In this document: positions 13,086 through 21,967 of the stretch, piece after piece
Layout of the letters: every line of letters starts with the position of its first letter
How positions within the stretch are numbered: position 1 is the stretch's first letter
The notes under the pieces: model-generated
Told to the model about the DNA's origin: nothing
What the model saw: the letters and a program-made list of their open reading frames with translations, nothing else
Databases searched by the model: none
Program-made: the position numbers and the translations under genes
Origin: Actinomycetospora lutea
GTDB taxonomy: Bacteria > Actinomycetota > Actinomycetes > Mycobacteriales > Pseudonocardiaceae
DNA length: 64,000 nucleotides
NCBI RefSeq assembly: GCF_028737205.1
Contig: NZ_JAQZAL010000021.1
Coordinates: 62,001 to 126,000, forward strand
Direction of reading: 5' to 3'

Positions 13086-13162
13086 GTCGCGTTCCTCTCG
13101 TCGGCCGCCCCGCCGCGGGGCGTGCCCGGGCTCGGGTCGGGAGTCTCGGGGGCGGGCGGGTC

Positions 13163-14389
13163 TCAGCCCGGCAGCCGCACCGGCATCAGGAGGTAGAGAT
13201 ACCCGGGACGGGGATCCGGGAGATCGTCGGTGTGGTCGCCGGGACCGGGCTCGACGGCGGTGGCGCCGCCCTCGGCCGGTTCGGCGTCGCCGCCGTCCGC
13301 GTCGCCGGCGGGCGAGGCGGGCCGCAGCAGCGCGGGGCGGCTCGGGGTGGTGAACGACAGGTGCGCGTGGTCGGCACCGAGGGCGCCCAGGCCGTCGAGC
13401 AGGTAGCCGGGGTTGAACGCGATGGTCAGCGGCTCGCCGACGAAGCGGCAGGAGAGCTCCTCCTCGGCGCTGCCCTCGTCGTCGCCGCCCGCGGTGAGGC
13501 GCAGCGTGTCGTCGCCGAACTCGAGTCGCACCTGCGTGCCGCGCTCGGCCACCAGCGAGACGCGCTTGATGGCCTCGACCAGCGGGGCGATCTCGATGAC
13601 GGCCGCCGAGGTGTGCTCCTTGGGCAGCAGCTGGCGGTAGCGCGGGAACTCGGCGTCGAGCAACCGCGTCGTGGAGCGGCGCCCACCGCCGGCGAGGCCG
13701 AGCAGGCCGTCGCCGCGGGCCAGGGCGAGCTCGATGCGCGAGCCGGAGGACGTCAGCGTCTTGGCCGCCTCGGCGAGCGTCTTGGCGGGGGCGAGCAGCG
13801 CCACCTCGCCCGACTCGCCGGCGCCCGCGCTCTCGCCCGGCTCCCAGGAGAACTCGCGGACGGCGAGGCGGAACCGGTCGGTGGCGGCGAGCGTCAGCGT
13901 CGAGCCGTCGATCTCGATGCGGATGCCGGTGAGCATCGGCAGCGTGTCGTCCCGACCGGCGGCCACCGCGACCTGCGAGACCGCCTGGGCGAACACCTCG
14001 GGCGCGAGCGCGCCGGCGACCGGCGGCATGTCCGGCAGCTGCGGGTAGTCCTCGGCCGACATGGTCGGCAGGCTGAAGCGGGCGTTGCCGCAGGCGATGG
14101 CGGCGCGCGGGCCGTCGACGGTGACGTCGACCGGGTGCGGCGGCAGGGCACGGGTGATGTCGGCGAGCAGGCGTCCCGACACCAGCGCGCGGCCGGCGTC
14201 GCCGATCATGGCCGGGACCTCGACGCGGGCGGAGACCTCGTAGTCGAACCCCGAGACCGTCAGCGTCCCGTCGCCGTCGGTGTCGAGCAGGACGCCGCCG
14301 AGGACCGGGACGGGCGCGCGGCTCGGCAGGCTGCGGGCGACGAAGGCGACGGCGTCGGCGAGGGCGTCTCGTTCGACGCGGAACTTCAT
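13163..14389 (-). CDS. dnaN: DNA polymerase III sliding clamp (beta subunit)
   Basis: A 408-residue clamp with three repeats of the beta-clamp fold. It starts [20 protein letters not shown] and ends [12 protein letters not shown], the C-terminal segment that forms part of the protein-binding pocket. [13 protein letters not shown] lies in the third domain, after which an Asp/Gly/Glu-rich insert of about 35 residues is longer than in most relatives. The ATG at 14389 has GGGGGAGGA upstream. It is the first gene left of oriC. Confidence 0.98.
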   Translation of the reverse strand: MKFRVERDALADAVAFVARSLPSRAPVPVLGGVLLDTDGDGTLTVSGFDYEVSARVEVPAMIGDAGRALVSGRLLADITRALPPHPVDVTVDGPRAAIACGNARFSLPTMSAEDYPQLPDMPPVAGALAPEVFAQAVSQVAVAAGRDDTLPMLTGIRIEIDGSTLTLAATDRFRLAVREFSWEPGESAGAGESGEVALLAPAKTLAEAAKTLTSSGSRIELALARGDGLLGLAGGGRRSTTRLLDAEFPRYRQLLPKEHTSAAVIEIAPLVEAIKRVSLVAERGTQVRLEFGDDTLRLTAGGDDEGSAEEELSCRFVGEPLTIAFNPGYLLDGLGALGADHAHLSFTTPSRPALLRPASPAGDADGGDAEPAEGGATAVEPGPGDHTDDLPDPRPGYLYLLMPVRLPG

Positions 14390-14584
14390 CGCGGGTCCTC
14401 CCCCTGCTCGGCCGTGCTGTGTGATCCCTGGGTCGTGGTCCCCGGGGAGGGAACGCACCCGGCGCGGGTGCATCACGGTAGAGCGTGCAGGAGGGGTCCG
14501 ACACTCCGGGCCCGGTCTCGATCCGAGCCGATCGGGTGGCCCGCGCCCGATCACGGCGAGGCGCGCTCCACCCGTCCACACCAC

Positions 14585-14620
14585 CTGTTCTTCTGGAGTT
14601 CTCTGAAGAGAGAAGAACAG
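14585..14620. repeat. AT-rich inverted repeat in oriC (candidate unwinding element)
   Basis: Arms CTGTTCTTCT (14585-14594) and AGAAGAACAG (14611-14620) are perfect 10-bp complements around a 16-nt centre. The stretch 14586-14636 is far richer in A/T than anything else in the origin and is flanked by DnaA-like boxes. Confidence 0.6.
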
Positions 14621-15020
14621 TAGAAGCAGTAAGTCCTGTGCGTGGTGTGGATCGCGGCCGTCGGCGCTGGTGGGGCGGCCGGATCCGGTGTGGACACCTC
14701 GGGTCGGGCGGTGCCCGGATCCGGGGACGGATCGGCGTGTCCGGTGGACGGACCCCGCTTCGTCCTGCTCGTCCCTGCCGTTTCCACCGGCCCGGGGCGG
14801 ATGTCCACAGACTTGTCCCCAGCTGTGGGTCGATCGGGAGTCGAACGATCGCGGTGTGCTACCGGGGTCGGTGCTCGGCGATCGGACGCGACGACTCGCC
14901 GCGCGCCGCGGGCTCCAGTGGTCACGCTCGGTCGCTCGACGAGCGGCGATATCTCGACGCAGCGTCATCATTCCGTGCCCGGAGCAGTGTGCCGCCCCGC
15001 GTGCCGGGCGCCGTGGGGTG

Positions 15021-15069
15021 AGCGAGGGCGTCCCTGGCTGCGTGGGAGGCAGCGAGGGACGCCCTCGCT
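15021..15069. repeat. Long perfect hairpin at the dnaA end of oriC
   Basis: Arms AGCGAGGGCGTCCCT (15021-15035) and AGGGACGCCCTCGCT (15055-15069) are perfect 15-bp complements. After one mismatch the stem continues with GCTGC/GCAGC (15037-15041, 15049-15053). It begins 92 nt after the dnaA stop and could terminate dnaA transcription or be a dispersed palindromic repeat. Confidence 0.75.
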
Positions 15070-15160
15070 GCTGCCGGAGGGCGCGCAGCACAGGGGCGCG
15101 CGTCACAGGGGTGCGCGGCCACCGCCCGGCACCGCGAACGGCTGCTCCTCCGGGAGCGAC

Positions 15161-16852
15161 CTAGCCGCGGGCGCGCTGCTTGATGCGCGCGGTGAGCTCC
15201 TGGACCTGTTCGTAGGTCCGGCGCCGTTCGGCCATCTCCTTGCGGATCTTCTTGTCCGCGTGCATGACCGTGGTGTGGTCGCGGTTGCCGAAGGTCTGCC
15301 CGATGCGGGGCAGTGAGAGGTCGGTGAGCTCGCGGCACAGGTACATCGCGATCTGGCGGGCGAGGGCGAGCGCCTTGGTCTTGCCCGGCCCGCAGAGGTC
15401 GTCGATGGACACCGAGTAGAACTCGGCGGTCACCGCCATGATCGTCGGCGCGGTGATCTCCGACTGGCGGGAGTCGGGGATGAGGTCGCGCAGGACGATC
15501 TCGGCGAGCTGCAGGTCGATCGGCTGCCGGTTGAGCGACGCGAACGCCGTGACGCGGATCAGCGCGCCCTCGAGCTCGCGGATGTTGCGCTCGATGCGGT
15601 CGGCGATGAACTCGAGCACCTCGGGCGGCGCGGCCATCCGCTCGCCGGCGGCCTTCTTGCGCAGGATCGCGATGCGGGTCTCGAGCTCGGGGGGCTGGAT
15701 GTCGGTGATCAGGCCCCACTCGAACCGCGTGCGCAGGCGGTCCTCGAGCGTCTCCAGCCGCTTGGGCGGACGGTCGGAGGACACGACGATCTGCTTGTTC
15801 GCGTTGTGGAGGGTGTTGAAGGTGTGGAAGAACTCCTCCTGGGTCCCCTCCTTGCCCTCGAGGAACTGGATGTCGTCCACGAGGAGCACGTCGACGTCGC
15901 GGTAGCGGCGCTGGAAGGCCACCTTGCGGTCGTCGCGCAGGGAGTTGATGAAGTCGTTGGTGAACTCCTCGGTCGACACGTACCGCACCCGCATCCCCGA
16001 GAACAGCCGCTGGGCGTAGTGCCCGACGGCGTGGAGCAGGTGGGTCTTGCCGAGCCCGGAGTCGCCCCAGACGAACAGCGGGTTGTAGGCGCGGGCCGGT
16101 GCCTCGGCGACGGCGACCGCGGCGGCGTGCGCGAAGCGGTTCGACGCCCCGATGACGAAGGTGTCGAACGTGTACTTCTCGTTCAGCCGGGTCTGGGAGC
16201 GCGGGGCGCCGCGCGCCGGGTCGGGTCCGGTGTGGCGCAGGTCGGCCATCGGCTCGCCGGGCGTGCGCGGCGGCCAGATCTCGTGGACGGCGGCGAGGCC
16301 GTCGCGGACCTCGTCGACCTCCTCCTCGGGGTGCGCCCGGTCCGGGTTGTGGGTGACCCGCCCGACGCCGGCCGCCGCGGCGATCGCCTCGGCCCGGTGC
16401 GACGAGGTCGGCTCCGTCGGCGAGGACGTCGCGGCGAGGTAGCCGGTGTCCGGGCCGGTGTCGGTGCCGTGGTGGTCGTGGTGCCCGTCCGCGGACGGGT
16501 CGCCGTTCCCGGACGCGGGCAGCGTCACGCGCGGGAGCGGGGAGGTGCTGGGGCCGACCCCGGGCGCGGGCCGCGCGCTGTGGTCGACGCGGACGGCCAG
16601 CGAGACGGGCCGGCCGATGTGGCGGGACAGAGCGGCGACGATCGGGTCGCGCAGGGCCCGCTCGATGGCCTCCTTGGCGAACTCGCTCGGGGCGGCCAGC
16701 AACGCGGTGTCGTCGAGCAGCCCCAGCGGTCGCGTCACCCGCACCCAGGCCCGCTGCTGCGGGGAGAGCATGGCGCCGTGGCCGGACCCGGCGGTCAGCT
16801 CGGCGACGACCTGACCCCAGGTCTCGTCGAGGTCGAAGAGCTGGTCCGACAC
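15161..16852 (-). CDS. dnaA: Chromosomal replication initiator DnaA
   Basis: A 563-residue initiator. Domain I (residues 1-90) binds helicase partners. A long low-complexity domain II (91-215) is typical of actinobacteria. The AAA+ domain III has Walker [10 protein letters not shown] (263-271) and Walker [11 protein letters not shown] (321-330). Domain IV ends with the box-binding signature [14 protein letters not shown] near residue 525. I chose the GTG at 16852, giving [14 protein letters not shown] at the N-terminus, because GGAGGGGG precedes it; the frame is open 78 nt further upstream. DnaA boxes in the leader suggest autoregulation. Confidence 0.98.
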   Translation of the reverse strand: MSDQLFDLDETWGQVVAELTAGSGHGAMLSPQQRAWVRVTRPLGLLDDTALLAAPSEFAKEAIERALRDPIVAALSRHIGRPVSLAVRVDHSARPAPGVGPSTSPLPRVTLPASGNGDPSADGHHDHHGTDTGPDTGYLAATSSPTEPTSSHRAEAIAAAAGVGRVTHNPDRAHPEEEVDEVRDGLAAVHEIWPPRTPGEPMADLRHTGPDPARGAPRSQTRLNEKYTFDTFVIGASNRFAHAAAVAVAEAPARAYNPLFVWGDSGLGKTHLLHAVGHYAQRLFSGMRVRYVSTEEFTNDFINSLRDDRKVAFQRRYRDVDVLLVDDIQFLEGKEGTQEEFFHTFNTLHNANKQIVVSSDRPPKRLETLEDRLRTRFEWGLITDIQPPELETRIAILRKKAAGERMAAPPEVLEFIADRIERNIRELEGALIRVTAFASLNRQPIDLQLAEIVLRDLIPDSRQSEITAPTIMAVTAEFYSVSIDDLCGPGKTKALALARQIAMYLCRELTDLSLPRIGQTFGNRDHTTVMHADKKIRKEMAERRRTYEQVQELTARIKQRARG

Positions 16853-16910
16853 CGCACCCCCTCCGTCCCTGACCCGCCGTGAGGACCGTCCGACCCGCCC
16901 GTGGGCATGC

Positions 16911-16931
16911 GCGTCCACAGTCTTGTCCACA
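16911..16931. promoter_or_regulatory. DnaA boxes upstream of dnaA
   Basis: GCGTCCACA (16911-16919) and a perfect TTGTCCACA (16923-16931) lie 59-80 nt before the dnaA start, inside its leader. This fits DnaA feedback on its own expression. Confidence 0.7.
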
Positions 16932-17071
16932 ACTGTGCACGACGGCTCGCCGGCGGTGACGGGCGGGTGCGGCGGGCGCCCCCCAGCGCCCGGGTCCTCT
17001 GTGTGTCCCCCCGCTCGGGCGGCACATGTGCCGGACCCGGGGCCGAGGTCCGCGTCCTCGGCGAGTGGTGG

Positions 17072-17101
17072 ACGCTAACAAGGTCTCGGCAGCCCCCACA
17101 A
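17072..17101 (-). promoter_or_regulatory. dnaA promoter
   Basis: On the minus strand TTGTGG (17096-17101) and TAGCGT (17072-17077) are 18 nt apart, a good fit to a housekeeping promoter. The transcript would have a leader of about 210 nt containing the DnaA boxes at 16911-16931. Confidence 0.6.
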
Positions 17102-17156
17102 CCTCCCCGCCCCGGGTGGTCGCACCCGGGGTGCGCCCGCCCCGGGCGGTACCGGC

Positions 17157-17162
17157 TACCCT
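17157..17162 (+). promoter_or_regulatory. Probable rpmH promoter -10
   Basis: TACCCT lies about 93 nt before the rpmH GTG, divergent from the dnaA promoter. The -35 region is GC-rich and not obvious. Confidence 0.45.
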
Positions 17163-17254
17163 GGTCACGACCGGAGCCGACGCCCGACGGGGGCGTGTGG
17201 CACCCACCGTGGCGCTGCGATCACGCAGTGCGCCTGGAGCAGGAGAACGCGAAA

Positions 17255-17398
17255 GTGGCCAAGGGCAAGCGCACGTTCCAGCCGAACAACCGTCGGCGGT
17301 CGAAGACCCACGGCTTCCGGCTGCGCATGCGGACGCGCGCCGGCCGTGCGGTGCTCGCCGCGCGTCGCCGCAAGGGCCGCGACACGCTCAGCGCCTGA
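17255..17398 (+). CDS. rpmH: 50S ribosomal protein L34
   Basis: A 47-residue, very basic protein of the large ribosomal subunit. It contains [20 protein letters not shown] and [20 protein letters not shown], the complete L34 signature. The GTG start has AGGAGAA 8 nt upstream. It is divergent from dnaA and heads the rpmH-rnpA-yidD-yidC block found in most bacteria. Confidence 0.98.
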   Translation: MAKGKRTFQPNNRRRSKTHGFRLRMRTRAGRAVLAARRRKGRDTLSA

Positions 17399-17435
17399 TC
17401 GGTGTGCGGGCACGGCCCGCCGGCACCACAGCACG

Positions 17436-17469
17436 GACGGGACCGCTCCCTCGGGGACGCGGTCCCGTC
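17436..17469 (+). terminator. Hairpin between rpmH and rnpA
   Basis: Perfect 11-bp stem GACGGGACCGC / GCGGTCCCGTC with a 12-nt loop. It probably attenuates transcription so that L34 is made in excess over RnpA. Confidence 0.65.
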
Positions 17470-17515
17470 GTCGTGTGTGCCGGGCCGTCGTCCCCGACCG
17501 CGCCGGCTCCGCCTC

Positions 17516-17872
17516 ATGCTGCCCCGCCCCCGCCGGATCACCCGGCCCCAGGACTTCCGTCTCGTGCTGCGCCGGGGACGGCGCGCCGGGAAGCGTCGGC
17601 TCGTCGTGCACGCGCTCGCGCCCTCGGTGGTGCCGTCGACCCCGGACCGCCCGGCGCGGGCGGGTCTCGTCGTGGGGCGCACCGTCGGGCCCGCGGTCGT
17701 GCGGCACCGCGTCAGCCGGCGGCTGCGTCACCTGCTGCGCCCCCGGCTGGAGGCGCTGCCGTCGGGGACCGACCTGGTGGTCCGCGCGCAGCCCGCGGCC
17801 GCCGGCGCGACCTCGGCCGAGCTCGGTGAGGACCTCGACGCCGCGATCGCCCGCCTGCGGCTCAGGGACTGA
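17516..17872 (+). CDS. rnpA: Ribonuclease P protein component
   Basis: A 118-residue basic protein that helps the RNase P RNA trim tRNA 5' ends. It begins MLPRPRRITRPQDFRLVLRR and carries the RNR-like segment TVGPAVVRHRVSRRLRHLLR, which contacts the RNA. Length is normal. Its last 11 nt overlap the end of the reversed FkbM-type gene. No strong ribosome site is seen, and in-frame starts further upstream exist, but the family start agrees with this ATG. Confidence 0.95.
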   Translation: MLPRPRRITRPQDFRLVLRRGRRAGKRRLVVHALAPSVVPSTPDRPARAGLVVGRTVGPAVVRHRVSRRLRHLLRPRLEALPSGTDLVVRAQPAAAGATSAELGEDLDAAIARLRLRD

Positions 17873-18641
17873 AGAGGTAGTTGCGCTCGGTGTCGACGAT
17901 TCCCGCGACGGGCCGCCAGCCCGCCGCCCACGTGTGCGCCCGGTACCCCAGACCGCCGGTGAGCCGGGCGAACAGCTCCGCGGCCCGCACGCCGTACTTG
18001 AGGGTGTGCCGGTCCTCGATCTCGAGCAGGAGGTGGGGCCGGTGAGCGGCGAGGGTGCCGACCGCCCCGTCGAGCAGCGCCCCCTCGGCGCCCTCGACGT
18101 CGGCCTTCAGCAACGACACCCGACCGGGCACGAGGTCGGCGACCACGGCGTCGAGCGTCTCGACGGCCACGGACTCCAGGCGGTGCCCGGCGAACTCGCG
18201 GTTCGGCCCGGCGTCCCGCGCCCCCGCCGTGACGTAGGCGCGCCCGTGGACGGGCACCCCACGACGGCGGGGGACGGAGAGCTCGGCGGTGCCGGGCGCA
18301 TCACCGAGGGCGAGGCGGTGCAGGTGCACCCACGACAGCCCGGCGGCGCGGACCCCGAGCTGCAGCGCCCGGTGCGCGCCCTGCTGGGGCTCGAAGGCGT
18401 GCACGGTGCCGCGCGACCCGACGAGGTCGGCGAGAACGTGCGTGTAGAGCCCGAACTCGGCGCCGACGTCGAGACAGACGTCGCCGGGACCGACGAGATC
18501 GGCGAGTCCGAGGATCTCCTTCTCGACGGGGGCGCCCCGGCCGGCGGCCGCGACGAGCGCCGCGCGGACCGCGCGCGACCGGCGGGTGCCGCCGAGCTCG
18601 GCGTTGGGTCGTTCGGTGGGCGGCCCTCCGGCGATCGACAC
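17862..18641 (-). CDS. FkbM family methyltransferase
   Basis: A 259-residue SAM-dependent methyltransferase. Motif I is DVCLDVGAEFGLYTHVLA (residues 55-72), followed by the acidic FEP loop VHAFEP. The FkbM hallmark SLLKADVEGAEGALLDGA and the segment LLLEIEDRH are further on. FkbM enzymes methylate hydroxyls on sugars or polyketides; the target here is unknown. The GTG at 18641 has GGGAG upstream. It lies on the opposite strand between rnpA and yidD, a place where most actinobacteria have no gene, so it looks inserted. Codon use is the same as its neighbours. Confidence 0.85.
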   Translation of the reverse strand: MSIAGGPPTERPNAELGGTRRSRAVRAALVAAAGRGAPVEKEILGLADLVGPGDVCLDVGAEFGLYTHVLADLVGSRGTVHAFEPQQGAHRALQLGVRAAGLSWVHLHRLALGDAPGTAELSVPRRRGVPVHGRAYVTAGARDAGPNREFAGHRLESVAVETLDAVVADLVPGRVSLLKADVEGAEGALLDGAVGTLAAHRPHLLLEIEDRHTLKYGVRAAELFARLTGGLGYRAHTWAAGWRPVAGIVDTERNYLFSP

Positions 18642-18788
18642 GGCGCGGATGCTCCCACGGGTGCGCGACGGCCCTGCCCGGGCGGTCGCTTCCCGGCCCG
18701 TGGACGGGCACCATGGAACCGACGACCGGGACCGGCGCGCGCACACCCGCGACGCGCGGCCGTGGCCCCGACGAGGAGGACGGGATCG

Positions 18789-19139
18789 GTGGGTGAGGTG
18801 GCCGCGTCCCCCGACGCCGGTGCACGCCGCCCGTCGATCGCGGTCCGTGCGCTGGTCGCCGTGCTGCGCTTCTACCAGCGGTGGATCTCGCCGATGTTCC
18901 CGCCCTCGTGCCGCTTCCACCCCAGCTGCAGCGCCTACGCCGTCGGCGCGCTGCGCACCCACGGGGTCGTGATCGGCACGGGGTTGACCCTGGTCAGGGT
19001 GGCCAAGTGCGCACCCTGGCACCCTGGAGGCCTGGACCCGGTGCCGCCCCGAGACCACCGGACCTGGTGCGGGTGGCCCCGCCGCGCCGCCGACACGGGG
19101 GCTGACACCCCGGACACCGAGGAGCGAGAGCAGTGCTGA
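18789..19139 (+). CDS. yidD: Membrane protein insertion efficiency factor YidD
   Basis: A 116-residue protein of the YidD family (formerly DUF37). It has the amphipathic segment VRALVAVLRFYQRWISPMFP, then PSCRFHPSCSAYAVGAL and KCAPWHPGGLDPVP with the conserved Cys and His residues. It aids YidC in membrane protein insertion. The GTG at 18789 has AGGAGGA 8 nt upstream. It ends overlapping the yidC start. Confidence 0.93.
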   Translation: MGEVAASPDAGARRPSIAVRALVAVLRFYQRWISPMFPPSCRFHPSCSAYAVGALRTHGVVIGTGLTLVRVAKCAPWHPGGLDPVPPRDHRTWCGWPRRAADTGADTPDTEEREQC

Positions 19140-20443
19140 ACTTCATCTACTACCCCGTGTCGGGAATCATGTGGTTCTGGCACGAGGTGTTCGGCTTCGT
19201 CCTCGGGCCCGCCAACGGTTTCGGCTGGGCGCTGTCGGTGATCTTCCTGGTCTTCACCCTGCGCGCGCTGCTGATCAAGCCCTTCATCAGCCAGGTCCGC
19301 TCGATGCGGAAGATGCAGGAGTTCCAGCCGCAGATCAAGAAGCTGCAGGAGAAGTACAAGAACGACCGGACCAAGCTCGCCGAGGAGATGCAGAAGCTCC
19401 AGAAGGAGCACGGGGTCAACCCCCTCGGCGGCTGCCTGCCCCTGCTGGTCCAGCTGCCGGTCTTCATCGGTCTGTTCCACGTGCTGCGCGGGTTCCAGCC
19501 GAACTACCCGTACAACTACGTCTTCGACCGGGCCGACATCGAGTCGTTCCTGAACGCCGACCTGTTCGGGGTGCGGCTGTCGGAGGCGGTCGCGGGCGGG
19601 ATGCCCGCGCCGGGCAGCTTCTCCTTCACCTTCGGCGACTTCCAGGCGAGCGTGCTGCCGGTAGCGCTCCCGCTGATGATCGCTGCGGCGGTGGCGACCC
19701 ACTTCACGGCGCGCGTCTCGCAGCAGCACCAGAGTGCGGCCGCCGCGGCGAACCCGCAGGCGGCGATCATGGGCAAGATCACGATGTGGCTGTTCCCGGC
19801 CGGTCTGCTGGTCTTCGGTGTCTTCTTCCCGATCGCGATCCTCATCTACTTCCTGAGCCAGAACACCTGGACGCTGGGCCAGCAGTTCCTCATCTACCGC
19901 AAGATCGCCCGCGAGGAGGAGGAGAAGAAGGAGCAGGCGCGCGAGCAGCGTGACGCGCTCGCCCCCAAGCCGGGCCAGAAGCCGCAGGTCGGCCAGAAGC
20001 CGCAGGTGGGCCAGAAGCCGCAGGTGGGCCGGAAGCCGCAGCGCCAGGTGGCCGAGACCGAGACGGTCGCCGCCGACGACACGGGCGACGGCACGGGCGA
20101 TGCCACGGACGACGCCACGGGCGACGCCACGGGCGATGCCACGGACGACGAGGCACCGTCCACCTCGTCCCCCGCCGGCCGCAACGGCGCGGCGACGGGC
20201 AACGGCAAGAACGGGTCCGGACGTCGTGCCCCGGGCAAGGTCGGGCCGGCGCGGTCCGGCGGTGCGCGCCAGAGCTCCGGGAACGCGAGCCCGGGCAAGG
20301 TCAAGAACGGCTCGGGCAACGGGTCCGCGAACGGCTCGGGCGGCCCCGGGAACGCCGGCAAGGGCGGCGGCAAGGGCGGCGGCAAGGGCGGCCAGCTCAC
20401 GTCGTCCGGCCAGGGCAACAAGCGCGGCAAGAAGAAGAAGTAG
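19133..20443 (+). CDS. yidC: Membrane protein insertase YidC
   Basis: A 436-residue YidC/Oxa1 insertase of the Gram-positive type, without the large periplasmic domain. Membrane segments lie at about 5-25, 30-48, 100-118, 175-195 and 212-235, with the cytoplasmic helical hairpin EFQPQIKKLQEKYKNDRTKL and PLGGCLPLLVQLPVFIGLFH in between. After residue 260 a 175-residue tail is disordered: four KPQVGQ-like tandem repeats, an acidic GDATDD-type run, then a Lys/Gly/Asn-rich end KRGKKKK. The basic end could contact ribosomes. The GTG overlaps yidD. Confidence 0.97.
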   Translation: MLNFIYYPVSGIMWFWHEVFGFVLGPANGFGWALSVIFLVFTLRALLIKPFISQVRSMRKMQEFQPQIKKLQEKYKNDRTKLAEEMQKLQKEHGVNPLGGCLPLLVQLPVFIGLFHVLRGFQPNYPYNYVFDRADIESFLNADLFGVRLSEAVAGGMPAPGSFSFTFGDFQASVLPVALPLMIAAAVATHFTARVSQQHQSAAAAANPQAAIMGKITMWLFPAGLLVFGVFFPIAILIYFLSQNTWTLGQQFLIYRKIAREEEEKKEQAREQRDALAPKPGQKPQVGQKPQVGQKPQVGRKPQRQVAETETVAADDTGDGTGDATDDATGDATGDATDDEAPSTSSPAGRNGAATGNGKNGSGRRAPGKVGPARSGGARQSSGNASPGKVKNGSGNGSANGSGGPGNAGKGGGKGGGKGGQLTSSGQGNKRGKKKK

Positions 20444-20610
20444 CCCCGCCGGCGGCGAGTGGTGGCGGCCTCCGGTGCCGCCTCCTCGCCGCCGCGGGTC
20501 CCCCGGCCGCCGCGCGCCAGCGCGAGCCGGACCCCACGACCCGCACGCGCGCGAGAGCGGCGCGGCGCGTGCCAGGAGAGGCCCCTCGGGGCCCGGCGGA
20601 AGGAGACGGC

Positions 20611-21183
20611 GTGTCGGAGACGGTGGCGTCGCAGGAGAAGGACGAATCGGCGCAGGCGGGGTCGGGCGGGACCGACGCCGCCCCGGCCGCGGACGCGACG
20701 CGCGCGGAGCGCAGTTCCGAGGACCAGCTCGTCCGCGAGGGCGACATCGCCGGCGACTACCTCGAGCGCCTGCTCGACATCCTCGACTTCGACGGGGACA
20801 TCGACCTCGACGTGGAGGCCGGCCGCGCGGTGGTGAGCGTGGACGGCGGCAAGGACCTCGAGAAGCTCGTGGGTGCCCGGGGCGACGTCCTCGAGGCCCT
20901 CCAGGAGCTGACGCGCCTGGCGGTGCAGCAGTCGACGGGCTCCCGCAACCGCCTCATGCTCGACGTCGCCGGCTGGCGCTCGCAGCGCCGCTCGGAGCTG
21001 ACCGACCTCGGTCGCACGGCGGCGCAGGAGGCCAAGGACACCGGGCGCGCCCAGCGGCTGCGCCCGATGACGCCGTTCGAGCGCAAGATCGTGCACGACG
21101 CCGTCGCCGCGGCCGGCGGGGTGCGCAGCGAGAGCGAGGGCGAGGAGCCTCGCCGTCGCGTCGTGGTCCACCCGGCGGGCTGA
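20611..21183 (+). CDS. jag: Jag/KhpB-type RNA-binding protein (KH and R3H domains)
   Basis: A 190-residue cytoplasmic RNA-binding protein. An acidic N-terminus is followed by the KH region (GDYLERLLDILDFDGDIDLD to LVGARGDVLEALQELTRLA) and by the R3H domain at the C-terminus (RPMTPFERKIVHDAV). The GTG at 20611 is preceded by GGAAGGAGA. It always follows yidC in this cluster; relatives bind small RNAs and influence cell-wall synthesis. Confidence 0.93.
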   Translation: MSETVASQEKDESAQAGSGGTDAAPAADATRAERSSEDQLVREGDIAGDYLERLLDILDFDGDIDLDVEAGRAVVSVDGGKDLEKLVGARGDVLEALQELTRLAVQQSTGSRNRLMLDVAGWRSQRRSELTDLGRTAAQEAKDTGRAQRLRPMTPFERKIVHDAVAAAGGVRSESEGEEPRRRVVVHPAG

Positions 21184-21202
21184 GCACGGTGCCCGGGACG
21201 CC

Positions 21203-21218
21203 TGTTCCACGTGGAACA
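21203..21218. other. parS centromere site
   Basis: TGTTCCACGTGGAACA is a perfect 16-bp palindrome in the 40-nt gap between jag and rsmG. It matches the ParB-binding consensus GTTYCACGTGRAAC at all 14 positions and is next to parAB. Confidence 0.9.
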
Positions 21219-21223
21219 CGACC

Positions 21224-21967
21224 GTGAGCACGACCCACGACGGGTCCGCGGACAGCACGGGCCCGATCGACACCCCGGCCGTGCCCGAGACGCCGGCCGC
21301 GGCCGCGGAGGTCTTCGGTGACCGTCTGGCGGCCGCGGAGCGGTACGTCGCGCTGCTCGCCGGACCCGGTCACGAGCAGGGTGTGATCGGCCCCCGCGAG
21401 CTCCCGCGGCTGTGGGACCGGCACGTCCTCAACAGTGCGGCGGTCGGCGAGGTCCTGCCGTCGGACGCCACGGTCGTCGACGTGGGTTCGGGGGCCGGCC
21501 TGCCCGGCGTCCCCCTCGCGCTCGCGCGGCCCGACCTCACGATCACGCTCCTGGAACCGATGGCTCGCCGGGTGGCGTGGCTGGAGCGCGTGGTGGACGA
21601 GCTCGGGCTGACCGTCACCGTCGTCCGCGGGCGCGCGGAGGAGCGGGAGGCCCGCCGGCGGTGCGGGGAGAGCGACGTCGTCACGGCGCGCGCCGTGGCG
21701 CCGATCGGGCGGCTCGCGACCTGGACGCTGCCGCTCGTGCGACCGGGTGGGATCCTGGCCGCGATGAAGGGCGCGAGCGCCGCGAGCGAGGTCGAGCGGG
21801 ACCGCAAGGAGATCCGTGCGGCCGGCGGCGACGATCCCCGCGTGGTGCGGTGCGGCGTGGGAGACGCGGCGACCACCGTCGTGCTGGTAAGCCGGAGCGA
21901 GCGACGCGGCCCCTCCCCCGGTTCCGGACGCCGCGCCCGCGGCAGGAAGGATCGTGCCCGTGACTGA
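21224..21967 (+). CDS. rsmG: 16S rRNA (guanine527-N7)-methyltransferase RsmG
   Basis: A 247-residue SAM-dependent enzyme that methylates G527 of 16S rRNA; loss gives low-level streptomycin resistance. The SAM motif DVGSGAGLPGVPLAL is at residues 86-100, and RLWDRHVLNS and TARAVAPIG are family motifs. The GTG lies six bases after a parS palindrome. The basic tail [14 protein letters not shown] overlaps the start of parA. Confidence 0.96.
   Translation: MSTTHDGSADSTGPIDTPAVPETPAAAAEVFGDRLAAAERYVALLAGPGHEQGVIGPRELPRLWDRHVLNSAAVGEVLPSDATVVDVGSGAGLPGVPLALARPDLTITLLEPMARRVAWLERVVDELGLTVTVVRGRAEEREARRRCGESDVVTARAVAPIGRLATWTLPLVRPGGILAAMKGASAASEVERDRKEIRAAGGDDPRVVRCGVGDAATTVVLVSRSERRGPSPGSGRRARGRKDRARD

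Larger units (their letters stand above)
14390..15160. other. oriC: oriC: chromosomal replication origin
   Basis: A 771-nt non-coding region between dnaN and dnaA, with the coding direction flanking it as expected. DnaA-box-like 9-mers (consensus TTGTCCACA) include CCGTCCACA 14572-14580, TGTGGATCG 14646-14654, TGTGGACAC 14689-14697, ATGTCCACA 14801-14809, TTGTCCCCA 14813-14821 and TGTGGGTCG 14824-14832. None is perfect, which is usual for actinobacterial origins. An AT-richer inverted repeat at 14585-14620 is the best candidate for the unwinding element, and a long hairpin at 15021-15069 lies at the dnaA end. Confidence 0.9.

Noticed and set aside
12174-14579. One giant minus-strand gene covering gnd and dnaN
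   Set aside because: The upstream part is the wrong frame of dnaN. gnd has its own GTG at 13085 with a ribosome site and a normal family length.
19480-19493. GTTCCACGTGCTGC in yidC as a parS site
   Set aside because: Only the left half and core match, 11 of 14 positions, and it encodes the conserved LFHVLRG segment.
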